From CAJQQY01 sp045104975 (GTDB lineage Bacteria > Bacteroidota > Bacteroidia > Chitinophagales > Saprospiraceae): DNA of 64,000 nt. The DNA is taken from assembly GCA_045104975.1 (NCBI GenBank), contig JBGCCY010000011.1:27596-91595 (forward strand). Direction: 5' to 3'. Each line of letters starts with the position of its first letter. The first letter of the stretch is position 1. Shown piece after piece: positions 52,919 through 63,200 of the stretch. A program made the translations under genes and the position numbers. The notes under the pieces are model-generated. The model was not told the DNA's origin. It worked only from the letters and a program-made list of their open reading frames with translations, and did not search any database.

Positions 52919-54574
52919 CTAAATTGCGATAAATTGAGCAAATTCTTCCACCGACTTAGCATTTAAACACATTTTCTTAGTTAATCTTCCTTTTCTAGCT
53001 GGTAAAACCCCAAAATGTATATCGTGAATCCCACCTGTGCTATGTGCATCTGGATTGATGGAGATTAATACTCCTTTTTCCAAAGCATAAGGTATCCAAG
53101 TCCAATCTAAATCTAAACGATAAGGATTTGAGTTCAATTCAATCGCAACTCCATAGGTAGCACAGGCATCAATGATTTTTTTATGATCAATAGGATAACC
53201 TGTTCTAGAAAGTAATAATCTTCCAGTTGGGTGTCCTAAAATGGTCGTATACCTATTTTCAATGGCTTTTAGCAATCGATTGGTGGCTTTGTCCTTATCC
53301 ATTTTCAAATTAGAATGAACAGAAGCAATGATAAAATCAAATTGTCTAAGGACATCAGTTGGATAATCCAAAGAGCCATCATTTAATATATCGGATTCAA
53401 TTCCTTTGAATATCTTAAATGGTGCCAATTCTTCATTGAGAGCATCTATCTCAGCAAATTGCTGCATGACCCGATCCTCTTTTAATCCATTGGCATAAAA
53501 AGCTGCTTGCGAATGATCGGTGATTCCGAGATAATCATATCCTAATTTTTTAGAATACTCAGCCATTTCTCGAAGGGAATTAATTCCGTCACTATAAGTT
53601 GAGTGAGAATGAATTACACCTTTAATATCGGACTCTTCGATTAAGTTCGGGAGTTGGTTATTTTTGGCTAGTTCTAAGATTTCTGGAGATTCTCTTAATT
53701 CTGGAACAATGAAAGGTAAATTGGCTTTTTCAAAAATCTCTTCCTCAGTTTTTAATCCTTTAAAATCTAAACCATCGTTATTTTTAATAAATGCTTTTAA
53801 AAAATCATCGCTAGAAGAATATCTGAAAAGTTTGGAACCAAATTCATTTTTAGTGCAGGTGAAAATAGTGACTGGTTTTTCCTTTTCATTTTTAGCGACA
53901 AAATGGTTCACTTCTTTTTTCTCTAAATTTAAAAATCCCATTTCGAAAATAGGATCAATTGGTTCATCAGAAGCAATCAAAAATTCCATCACATTTACAA
54001 TTGGACAAGCTCTTCTCATTTCTCCAACCCAACTCACTTTAGCTTCTGGTAATGCTTCTTGTATTTTTCCTAACAATACATTTGCATCTTTCTCCAAAGT
54101 AGCATAATGGAATTTGTTTTTAGAAACTAGGAAGTATTCTAATTTGTTTTTTAAATCCTCTTGTGTTTTTTGACCGAAGCCATTTAGTTCTACCAGGCGA
54201 TTTTCATTGCAGGCATAAAGTAATTCACCAATACTTTCGACTTCCAATTCTTTCCAAATTACACTAATTTTTTTTGGGCCAAATCCTTTGATTTTTAGCA
54301 TATCTTGGATGCCCTGTGGAGTGATCTCCTGGTATTTCTTCATGGCTTCCATTTCACCAGTATCCAAGAGTTCTCGAATTTTTCCGCTGATGGCATTTCC
54401 GACACCTTTTATTCCACCAATTTCTTCGTCCGACATTTCTGCTAATGGATCGGATTGTTTTCTCAAGGTGATATAGGCGCTGGAGTAGGATCTGATTCTG
54501 AATTTATTTTCTCCATGCAATTCCATGAGGCTGGCAAGCTGCTGGAATTGGTTGGCTATTTCTTTATTGGTCAT
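52919..54574 (-). CDS. PolX-like protein: helix-hairpin-helix, degenerate polymerase-beta-type domain, PHP phosphoesterase
   Basis: 551 residues. Helix-hairpin-helix motifs (GIKGVGNAISGKI ~54-66, KIKGFGPKKI ~94-103, ELNGFGQKT ~129-137) bind DNA. The nucleotidyltransferase region (~155-300) has GEMRR (184-188) where GSxRR is usual and NVMEF (194-198) where active enzymes have DxD, so nucleotide addition is unlikely. The PHP domain (~320-551) is intact: HSHSTYSDG (His322, His324), ITDHSQ, GIESDI, ASVHSN, GHPTGRL, NPDAHST. It probably acts as a 3'-5' exonuclease or AP-site enzyme in base excision repair. Confidence 0.88.
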   Translation of the reverse strand: MTNKEIANQFQQLASLMELHGENKFRIRSYSSAYITLRKQSDPLAEMSDEEIGGIKGVGNAISGKIRELLDTGEMEAMKKYQEITPQGIQDMLKIKGFGPKKISVIWKELEVESIGELLYACNENRLVELNGFGQKTQEDLKNKLEYFLVSKNKFHYATLEKDANVLLGKIQEALPEAKVSWVGEMRRACPIVNVMEFLIASDEPIDPIFEMGFLNLEKKEVNHFVAKNEKEKPVTIFTCTKNEFGSKLFRYSSSDDFLKAFIKNNDGLDFKGLKTEEEIFEKANLPFIVPELRESPEILELAKNNQLPNLIEESDIKGVIHSHSTYSDGINSLREMAEYSKKLGYDYLGITDHSQAAFYANGLKEDRVMQQFAEIDALNEELAPFKIFKGIESDILNDGSLDYPTDVLRQFDFIIASVHSNLKMDKDKATNRLLKAIENRYTTILGHPTGRLLLSRTGYPIDHKKIIDACATYGVAIELNSNPYRLDLDWTWIPYALEKGVLISINPDAHSTGGIHDIHFGVLPARKGRLTKKMCLNAKSVEEFAQFIAI

Positions 54575-54603
54575 GTAGTTTATTTTAGAATATTTTTAAT
54601 AGC

Positions 54604-54621
54604 ACGACTCTATAAGGTCGT
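54604..54621. repeat. ACGAC/GTCGT small hairpin, related to the trpD-trpC element
   Basis: ACGAC-tctataag-GTCGT, in the short gap upstream of the PolX-like gene; same arms as the element at 38579. Confidence 0.35.
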
Positions 54622-54651
54622 ATTACGAATGGAATCGGATTTATAATTACT

Positions 54652-55347
54652 TTAAGTTTTTGCATTTCCAAAAATATATCCAATTGATAGTGCAATATTG
54701 CTATTTACAATTGTTCCTATTTTTTGTCCATTTAATATTTCAACATTAGCTTTAGGTATGAAATTCCATTCTAATCCAATTGTAAATTTACTTAAATCAT
54801 ATCTTCCAATTACTAACTTATGTAAATTAAATCCTCCTCTAATTAGAAATCCAATTTGATTATTAACATTTAATTCAAGCAAATTTGAAGAACTTCCATT
54901 AGCGAAAGCCTTTTTGGAAGTATTCAAAAAATAGTACCCAAAGCCTAAACCTAAATAGGGGCGAATTTTTTTTTTAGTAAAAAAATAATCAAAAGTAGGT
55001 ACAATCGAAATAACGCCATTACCACCAGAAGCATTAATATTGAAGAATGGAGGTGAATCGGAAATTAAAATTCTTTGAGTATTAAATGCAGCACCAAACC
55101 TTAATCCGATGAATATTTTTTTTGAAGTTTTCAATTTAGGCTCAATATTAAAGAAAAAACCGCTGAGATATATTTTTCCTTCAACTGCATCCCAGAGAAT
55201 TCCAGTTTCTATTTTTAGTTTTATACTAGTTTCTTTTTGAGCATTTAAGTTGAATAAATTAAACCATGATATTAAGGATAATAAAATTATTCTCAGTAGA
55301 GCACTTTTATTATTGAGGTAGAATAATTTAAGTTGAGAAACTGTCAT
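54652..55347 (-). CDS. Outer-membrane beta-barrel-like protein
   Basis: 231 residues. A long N-terminus (MTVSQLKLFYLNNKSALLR) precedes a hydrophobic signal ending near LNAQ (about 37). The mature part shows alternating strands with glycine-aromatic turns (FIGLRFGAAFN, YLGLGFGYYF, IGFLIRGGFNLHKLVIGRY, ALSIGYIFGNAKT). An 8-stranded barrel with no specific family is the best reading. Confidence 0.65.
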   Translation of the reverse strand: MTVSQLKLFYLNNKSALLRIILLSLISWFNLFNLNAQKETSIKLKIETGILWDAVEGKIYLSGFFFNIEPKLKTSKKIFIGLRFGAAFNTQRILISDSPPFFNINASGGNGVISIVPTFDYFFTKKKIRPYLGLGFGYYFLNTSKKAFANGSSSNLLELNVNNQIGFLIRGGFNLHKLVIGRYDLSKFTIGLEWNFIPKANVEILNGQKIGTIVNSNIALSIGYIFGNAKT

Positions 55348-55402
55348 AAATATTTTATAAAATAACTATTGATTTTTTTTGTAAATAGATTACAAACGAA
55401 CT

Positions 55403-56611
55403 TTAAACTCGCTCAATTACCGTTGCAATTCCCATTCCGCCTCCGATGCAAAGCGTAATTAATCCAGTTTGTAAATCTTGACGTTCCAATTCATCTAAAC
55501 AAGTCCCCACTAAAATAGAACCTGTTGCACCAATCGGGTGCCCCAAAGCAATTGAGCCACCATTCACATTTATTTTGTCAAAATTATTGATTCGCATATC
55601 TTTCATGAATTTTAAAACCACCGCTGCGAATGCTTCATTGACTTCAATTAAGTCAATATCTTTTAAATTCATTCCTGCTTTTTTCAATGCTTTCTGACTT
55701 GCAGGTGCAGGGCCGGTAAGCATGATCGTTGGGTCTAATCCAACTAAGGCAGTTGAGATGATTTTTGCTCGAGGTTTTAAATTTAATGCTTTTCCTTTTT
55801 CCTCCGAACCAACTAAAACGAGTGCGGCGCCATCAACAATTCCAGAAGAATTTCCAGCATGATGCACATGGTTTATTTTTTCTAATTGGAAATATTTATG
55901 TAGAGCAACTCGATCAAAACCTGCATTTCCCATTTGTTCAAAAGATGGATTAAGCGCTGCTAATCCTTCTAGAGATGTTCGTGGTCTGACAAATTCATCT
56001 TTGGATAACATAATGATACCGTTCTGATCTTTGACAGGGATAAGAGAGTTGTCAAATCGTTTTTCAGCTTGTGCAATTGCTGCTCGTTTTTGAGATTGAA
56101 CAGCAACTTCATCCACATCATTTCTTGAAAATCCTTCCAAGGTAGCAATCAAGTCTGCACTAATTCCTTGAGGAATATATCCTATCCGAGTACTCACTAA
56201 TGGATCTAAAAACATAGCCCCACCATCTGAACCCAAAGGAACTCTACTCATACTTTCGAGTCCTCCTGCAATAATTAAATCTTCCCAGCCTGATCTAATT
56301 TTAGCTGCCGTTAAATTAACTGCTTCCAAACCTGAAGAACAAAATCGATTAATTTGAGCTGCAGGAACATCTAAATCATAACCTGCATGGAGCACCGCTG
56401 TTCGAGCAATATCTCCACCTTGCTCTTCCAAAGGAGCATTAATTCCGATCAAACAATCATCAATTTGAGCTGTATCCAAATCGTTTTTTTTCTGCAGGGC
56501 GACAAGAAGGGTAGAGAGTAATTCAATAGGACGAACTTCGTGAAGTGATCCTGTTTTTTTTCCCTTACCTCGTGGTGTTCTAATGGCATCGAAAATATAA
56601 GCTTCGGTCAT
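55403..56611 (-). CDS. Thiolase (acetyl-CoA C-acyltransferase)
   Basis: 402 residues. Active-site Cys91 in RFCSSGLEAVN, His in GGSIALGHPIGATGS (about 357) and the C-terminal Cys in LCIGGGMGIATVIERV. It catalyses thiolytic cleavage of 3-ketoacyl-CoA (FadA/FadI-type) or the reverse condensation. No other beta-oxidation gene is adjacent. A TAACTTTG box at 56758-56751 would give a ~130-nt leader. Confidence 0.93.
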   Translation of the reverse strand: MTEAYIFDAIRTPRGKGKKTGSLHEVRPIELLSTLLVALQKKNDLDTAQIDDCLIGINAPLEEQGGDIARTAVLHAGYDLDVPAAQINRFCSSGLEAVNLTAAKIRSGWEDLIIAGGLESMSRVPLGSDGGAMFLDPLVSTRIGYIPQGISADLIATLEGFSRNDVDEVAVQSQKRAAIAQAEKRFDNSLIPVKDQNGIIMLSKDEFVRPRTSLEGLAALNPSFEQMGNAGFDRVALHKYFQLEKINHVHHAGNSSGIVDGAALVLVGSEEKGKALNLKPRAKIISTALVGLDPTIMLTGPAPASQKALKKAGMNLKDIDLIEVNEAFAAVVLKFMKDMRINNFDKINVNGGSIALGHPIGATGSILVGTCLDELERQDLQTGLITLCIGGGMGIATVIERV

Positions 56612-57211
56612 AATATTGATAAATGATAAAATGTTTTAAAGTAATGTAACTATTTGATAGTCAGGATATTAAAAGATTAAATATATCTTATCGGTAAAAA
56701 TAGTATGTTTTAAAAGTTCTACCCTTTTTATAGTACGTAATTTAACGGAACAAAGTTAATTGAAATGGATAGAAACGTTCCATTTTTCCCATAAAAAGAC
56801 TTGTTATCTTTTTTTTAAGATATAAAGTAAGAATCGTTATTTAGAAAAAAAGATTTTAATTACATTTGTAAACCCAATCTTACCGACATAAGTTTAGTTC
56901 AATCCTTTTCCCCAGATCCAAAAAACACAAACTTAAATTAATTATAAAATTAAGTCTTCATTTGAAGATAATTTATTTTAATTTTTCATTCCAAAAAATC
57001 CGCATTATTTAAAACAACTTGAAAAGTGAAAACTTTTTGGGTTTCCGATTTTCCAAAAAGAACCCCGCATTATTTTAAGTTCAAGGTAATCCAACTTTGA
57101 AATCCGACTATTATTTTTTTGATAAAAAAAATAAAGTGATGGCTTGTGTCCATTGCTTTAATCTAAGATTATATAACAACCCTATTTTTTATAACAATTT
57201 AATTACGTGAA
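56612..57211. other. Intergenic region with the presumed promoter and long leader of the adhesin gene
   Basis: TACATTTG at 56861-56868 is a -7 match on the plus strand, which would give a leader of ~335 nt. The leader holds a hairpin CTTTTTGG (57033-57040) with CCAAAAAG (57053-57060), nested inside CTTGAA/TTCAAG. It also holds a direct repeat CCGCATTATTT (near 57000 and 57064). No ORF. Confidence 0.45.
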
Positions 57212-60200
57212 ATGAGAAATTTTTATTCTTTGGTTTTAATGTTACTTTTTGCGGTCTCGGTTCAGTCGCAAACCACCACTATTTGGTTAGGTGGAAGTTC
57301 GGATTGGGATGATCCAACTAACTGGACAGATGGTGTTCCTGAAAGTGGATTTACCGTTACCATTCCTGGCAATCCACCCAATGGAAGTAACTTTCCAATC
57401 TTTTCAGGAGGCCCTCTTTTGGATTTTACTATTCAAAGTTTTGGAGGAAGTATAACCTTTAATACGGTGGTTTACAATACAGGAACAATTGTAAATTCTG
57501 GAGGAGGAAGTGTGATCAATAATTCTGTATTTATCAATGCAGGAATGGTCACCTTTAATAATAATGATGGGACATTTTTTAATAATGGGACAGTTGATAA
57601 TTATGGTACCATTAATAATGCAGGAACTTCAATTTTAGAAAATCCAGCAGGAAGTGTGTTTAATAATTATGGAGATATCGATAATTTTGGTACGATTAAT
57701 AATGGAGGTAGTTTATTGAATAATGGTAATTTAGTGAGTACGAGTACGATTCAAAATGATGGAGCGATTACCAATAATGGATTTATGGATATTGCCTTTG
57801 GTGGCACTTTTACGAATGAAGTAGGAGGAAATATTGTGAATGCTGCTGGAGCTTTTGTAGAAGTAAATACTGCTTTCACTAATGCAGGAACGATAACCTC
57901 TGATGGATCTTGGTTTATTCAAGTGGGAAGTACATTGTTTGATAATTCTGGAAGTTTTACTAGCAATGGTAGATTAGATATTTCTGGATTGCTAAACAAT
58001 TCTGGAACATTGATCAGTAATGATGAAATGTTTATCAATGATTCAGGTAAACTGGATAACAATAATATTTTTACTAATAATGGAACCATAACTCTTTCTG
58101 TTTGTGGTCAAATGATTCAAAATGCTAACAATAATATTGCAGGAACGATTTTGAATGATGGGATAATTTATGTGCTAAATGGATCAGTAACAGTTACTTC
58201 AAATTTAGAATTTGGAAGTGAGTTTAATGACTTAGCACAACGAAAAGCACCTGATACAAAATGTCGTTCAGGTATGTTTGTTTTTCTTGATGAGAATGGA
58301 CAAGGCTCGTTAGATGTTAATGCTGTTGATAAAAATTCTTATGGATTTTGTGGAGCAACACTTGTTACAAGAGTTTTATCTCAAGATCAATTTACCGTTG
58401 CAGATTTGGGTGTAAATGAGTTGACTTTTACATCGACTGACAACTTTGGATTTTCTTCTTCTTGTACTTCATTTATTACGGTGGTTGATTATTTTGCCCC
58501 CGTAGTAGATGTAGATGATCCTGAAATTGAATTTACCTGCCCTTCAGATATAACAATAAATACACTTCCAGGAGCAAGTGCTGAAGTAGCTACTTGGACA
58601 GTTCCGACTGCCACAACAACTTGTACAACTGGAACAGGAGGTGGTGGTGGAAACTTACCTTCTTGCGTTTTGGTTTCCAATAATATTTCAGGTTATACTT
58701 TCCTTGGAGAATTTAATAACAGCAAATATTATGTTTCAACGACAAGTACCTCTTGGAGTACAGCTAGAGATAATGCCATTGCCAATAATGGAATCTTAGC
58801 AACTATAAATGACGTAGCTGAAAATAACTTTCTTAGAGATAATACTGCAGGAACTAATTGGATAGGGTTAACTGACGAAAACGTGGAAGGAACCTTTGAA
58901 TGGTTAAGTGGAGAGCCTTTGACTTATACGAATTGGAATGCAGGAGAACCTAATGACTATGGAGCAGGTGAAGATAGGGTAGAGTTTTTGAATAATGGAT
59001 TGTGGAATGATAACGGTAATAATACTAGTAGAAATTCAATCATGGAAATTGCTTGTTCTGCTGACGCACCAAGTTGTTCAGATGTATCGAATACCATTGC
59101 AGGTACTACATATCTAGGTGAGTTTGAGGATAGTAAATTTTATGTTTCCACGAATGCTCAAACCTGGACTGATGGGAAAGTTTTTGCGGAAGCAAATGGA
59201 GGTCATTTAGCTGTAATTAATAGTTTAAGTGAAAACCAATTTATTTTTGACAATATCAACCCAGCTAGTGGAAGTGTATGGATTGGATTAAATAATGTGG
59301 GAACAGGCAGTATATTTAATTGGGTAAATAGTGATCCAATTAATTATACTAATTGGGAAAATGGAGAACCAAATGGAGCACCAAATGGACATGGAGTAAG
59401 ATTGAAAAATACTAATGGAAAATGGACTGATAGATTAATTACTGATTTATATGAAGTTGTTTTTGAAATTCCTTGTAGTAGTAACGCTACTTGTGAAGAT
59501 GTTAATTTGTCTATTACATTTGATAATTATCCTGAAGATATAAGTTGGGTGATTAATGATGATGCAGGAACTACTGTTGCAAGTGGAGGGAATTACGGAA
59601 CTAATCCTGATGGATCTACTATCAATATTTCTAGTTGTCTAGAAGATGGATGTTATGATTTTATTTTGACAGATAGTTATGGTGATGGACTTTGTTGTGC
59701 CTATGGAAATGGTTCTTGGTCTATTGCAAATGCTGACGGAACAGTATATGGATCAGGTGCACAATTTACTACTACTGAAACTGCTAGTTTCTGTATTTCA
59801 ATAAATAATAACCCTGTAGATCCAACTGGTGGTTTAACGGTTACTCAAATTACTGGAGGACAAAGTGGACAGTTATTTCCAATAGGTGACAATTCAGTTT
59901 CTTATTCGGTAACTGATAATTGTGGGAATGAAGAAATCTGTACATTTATGGTTACCGTTTTGGAAAACCCTGCTGATATAACAGTAGTAGATTGTCCAGT
60001 TAATATAAGTGTAGATGCAGCTCCAGGTGCGCCAACAGCGTCAGTTTCTTGGGTAGCTCCAACCGCAACTACAGATTGTTTTAAACCCAATACTAATATT
60101 GTACAAACGATAGGGCAAGATAGCGGTAGCGACTTTTTAATTGGAAGTCAAAATATTGCCTATTCGATCACAGACTCTTGTGGTAATTTTATGGCATGTA

Positions 60201-63200
60201 GTTTTACGGTTACCGTAAATGAAGTTCTAGCAACTTTAACTTTAGATCAATGTCCTGGCGATCAATCTATTCAAGTTGCTATTGGAGAAACTTCTGGCAT
60301 CGCAACTTGGGATGTACCAACTGGTAATTCAAATTGTTATCAAGGATCAGTTGTAGCGAATCAATTAGTAGGATTGTCAAGTGGTTCTACTTTTCCTCTA
60401 GGTGTAAATCAAGTAGTTTATGTATTGACAGATGAATGTGGAAATTCTTCCCTTTGTGCATTTAATATTAACGTTTCTGAAGTTTGTCCAGATGCAGGAA
60501 CAACTTGTGATGATGGAGATGCTTCCACAGAGAATGATGTAGAAGATGGTAATTGTAATTGTGCAGGAACTCCTTGTCCAACAGTAGGAACAACTTGTGA
60601 TGATGGAGATGCTACTACAGAAAATGATATAGAAGATGGTAATTGTAATTGTGCAGGAACTCCTTGTCCAACAGTAGGAACAACTTGTGATGATGGAGAT
60701 GCTACTACAGAAAATGATGTGGAAGATGGAAACTGTAATTGTGCAGGAACTCCAATTCTTTGCCCAGATGCAGGAACAACTTGTGATGACGGAGATGCCA
60801 CTACAGAAAATGACCTAGAAGATGGAAACTGTAATTGTGTAGGAACTCCATGTCCAACGGCAGGAACAACTTGTGATGATGGAGATGCAAATACTGAAAA
60901 TGATATTGCTGATGGAACTTGCGGATGTGCAGGAACTCCAATCGTTGTTGGTTGTGCATCGACTGAGAATTTATCTTTAAAACCAATTGCAGTTGCCACT
61001 CAATCAAGTACTCAACTTGGTGCAGAAGCCAGTCGAGCAATTGATGGAAATACCAATGGAGATTTCTTTGCTGGAAATTCTGTTTCGTTGACCAATTGGG
61101 AGGCTAATGCTTGGTGGGAAATTGATTTAGGTTTAGTTTCTAATATTGAAACTATCAATATATATAACAGAGAAGATTGTTGTCAACAATTCCTTTCTAA
61201 TTATTACATTCTTATTTCTGATGCACCATTTACCTCAACAAGTTTAACTGAGACGATCAATCAAGCTGGAGTTATTAGTTTCTTACAAACTGATCAAGCT
61301 GATTTGCCTTCAGCTATTTCAATCGATGAAATTGGAAGGTATGTGCGAATTCAATTAGTAGGAACTTCATTTTTAGGATTAACAGAAGTAGAAGTGATTG
61401 GATGTATCGCAGGTTCTGGTTGTGCTCCCGTAGGAACTATTTGTAATGATGGAGATGCGACAACAGAGAATGATGTAGAAGATGGTAACTGTGGATGTGC
61501 AGGAACGCCTTGTCCAATTGTAGGAACAACTTGTGACGATGGAAATGCAACTACTGAAAATGATGTAGCTGATGGATCATGTGGATGTGCAGGAACTCCA
61601 ATTGGAGGAGGATGTGCGGTGACAGAAAATTTAGCATTAAATGGAACAGCAACAGAATCAAGTGTTCAGTTAAATGCAGATGGAAGTCGAGCAATTGATG
61701 GAAATACTAATGGAGATTTTTACGCAGGTAATTCTGTTTCTTTGACCAATTGGACTTCTCAACCTTGGGTGGAAGTTGATCTTGGAGAAGTTGGAAATAT
61801 AGAAACAGTTAATGTTTGGAATAGAACAGATTGCTGTCAAGGATTTTTGAAAAATTATTATATCCTAGTTTCTGATGTTCCCTTTTCTTCTACAGACTTG
61901 ACTGCAACTTTAGCGCAATCAGGAGTGGATGGATACTTAGAAACAGCAACAGCTGATTTCCCAACTTCTATTTTAATTAACAGAACTGGTCGATATGTAA
62001 GGATTCAATTGCAAGGAACAGCTTTCTTAGGATTAGCTGAATTAGAAATAATAGGATGTATTGATGGTGGTGGATGTCCTGCTGTTGGAACTACTTGCGA
62101 TGATGGAGATGCGTCAACAGAAAATGATGTAGAAGATGGTAATTGTGGCTGTGCAGGAACACCTTGTCCAACTATAGGAACAACTTGTGACGATGGAGAT
62201 GCCAATACTATTAATGATGTAGAAGATGGCAATTGTAATTGTGCTGGAACCCCAATCAATTGTCCAGATGCAGGAACAGCTTGTGATGATGGAGATGCGT
62301 CAACTGAAAATGATGTGGAAGATGGTAATTGTGGATGTGCAGGATCACCTTGTCCAACTGTAGGAACTGCTTGTGATGATGGAAATGCAGATACAGAGAA
62401 TGATGTGGAAGATGGATTCTGTAATTGTGCAGGAACTCCAATTTCAACTGGAGGTTGTGTCACTACTTCTAATTTAGCATTAACAGGAATTGTTAGTCAA
62501 TCAAGTACTTTAAGTGCAGGTGGAATTACAGGGAGTGCTGAAAAGGCAATCGACGGAAATACCAATGGAGTTTTCTTCACCGGCAATCCTTCTGAATCTT
62601 CTGTAAGTGCTACTAATAATTCAACTCAACCATATTGGGAAATTGAATTAGATGCGAATTATTTGATTGAGCAAATTGATGTTTATAATCGAACGGATGG
62701 AGCAGATCGAACAAATGATATTTATGTTTTAGTTTCTGATGTGCCATTCACCTCAACTGATTTAGCGGGAGCAAGAGCAGAGGCAATTTGGGAAGAAAAT
62801 GTACCAGGTTTAATTGGTTCACCAAGTACTGTTTTACCAAATATTATTGGAAAATATGTACGAGTTCAAATGGAAGGATCAGGTTATTTAGTATTAGCAG
62901 AAGTGGAAGTAATCGGTTGTACAGATCCAACGAATGTATTATATGCTGTTCCAAATATGTTATATTTTAATGCCAAGAAAAATGGTATTTATACTAACAT
63001 TGATTGGTTGATGGCAAAAGATGTGGAAGTTGATTTTTACGAAGTAGAAGTTTCTACGGACGGAAATACATTTAGATTATTAGAAGAAACTAATGCTGCG
63101 CAAGTTAACTCACCTCGCCAATATGATTTGGTAGATTTAAAACCTGCCTATGGTGAAAATTTCTATCGATTAAAAGTGAATCAATTAGATGGAAGTTATT

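Noticed and set aside
60418..60999. 193-codon minus-strand ORF of Val/Pro/Ser repeats, and a similar one at 62005-62463
   Set aside because: Antisense shadows of the Cys/Asp repeats in the adhesin gene; the repetition comes only from the sense-strand units.
60485..62440. Regular repeats that might suggest a CRISPR array
   Set aside because: The 90-bp units are in-frame coding repeats without unique spacers, inside one long gene.
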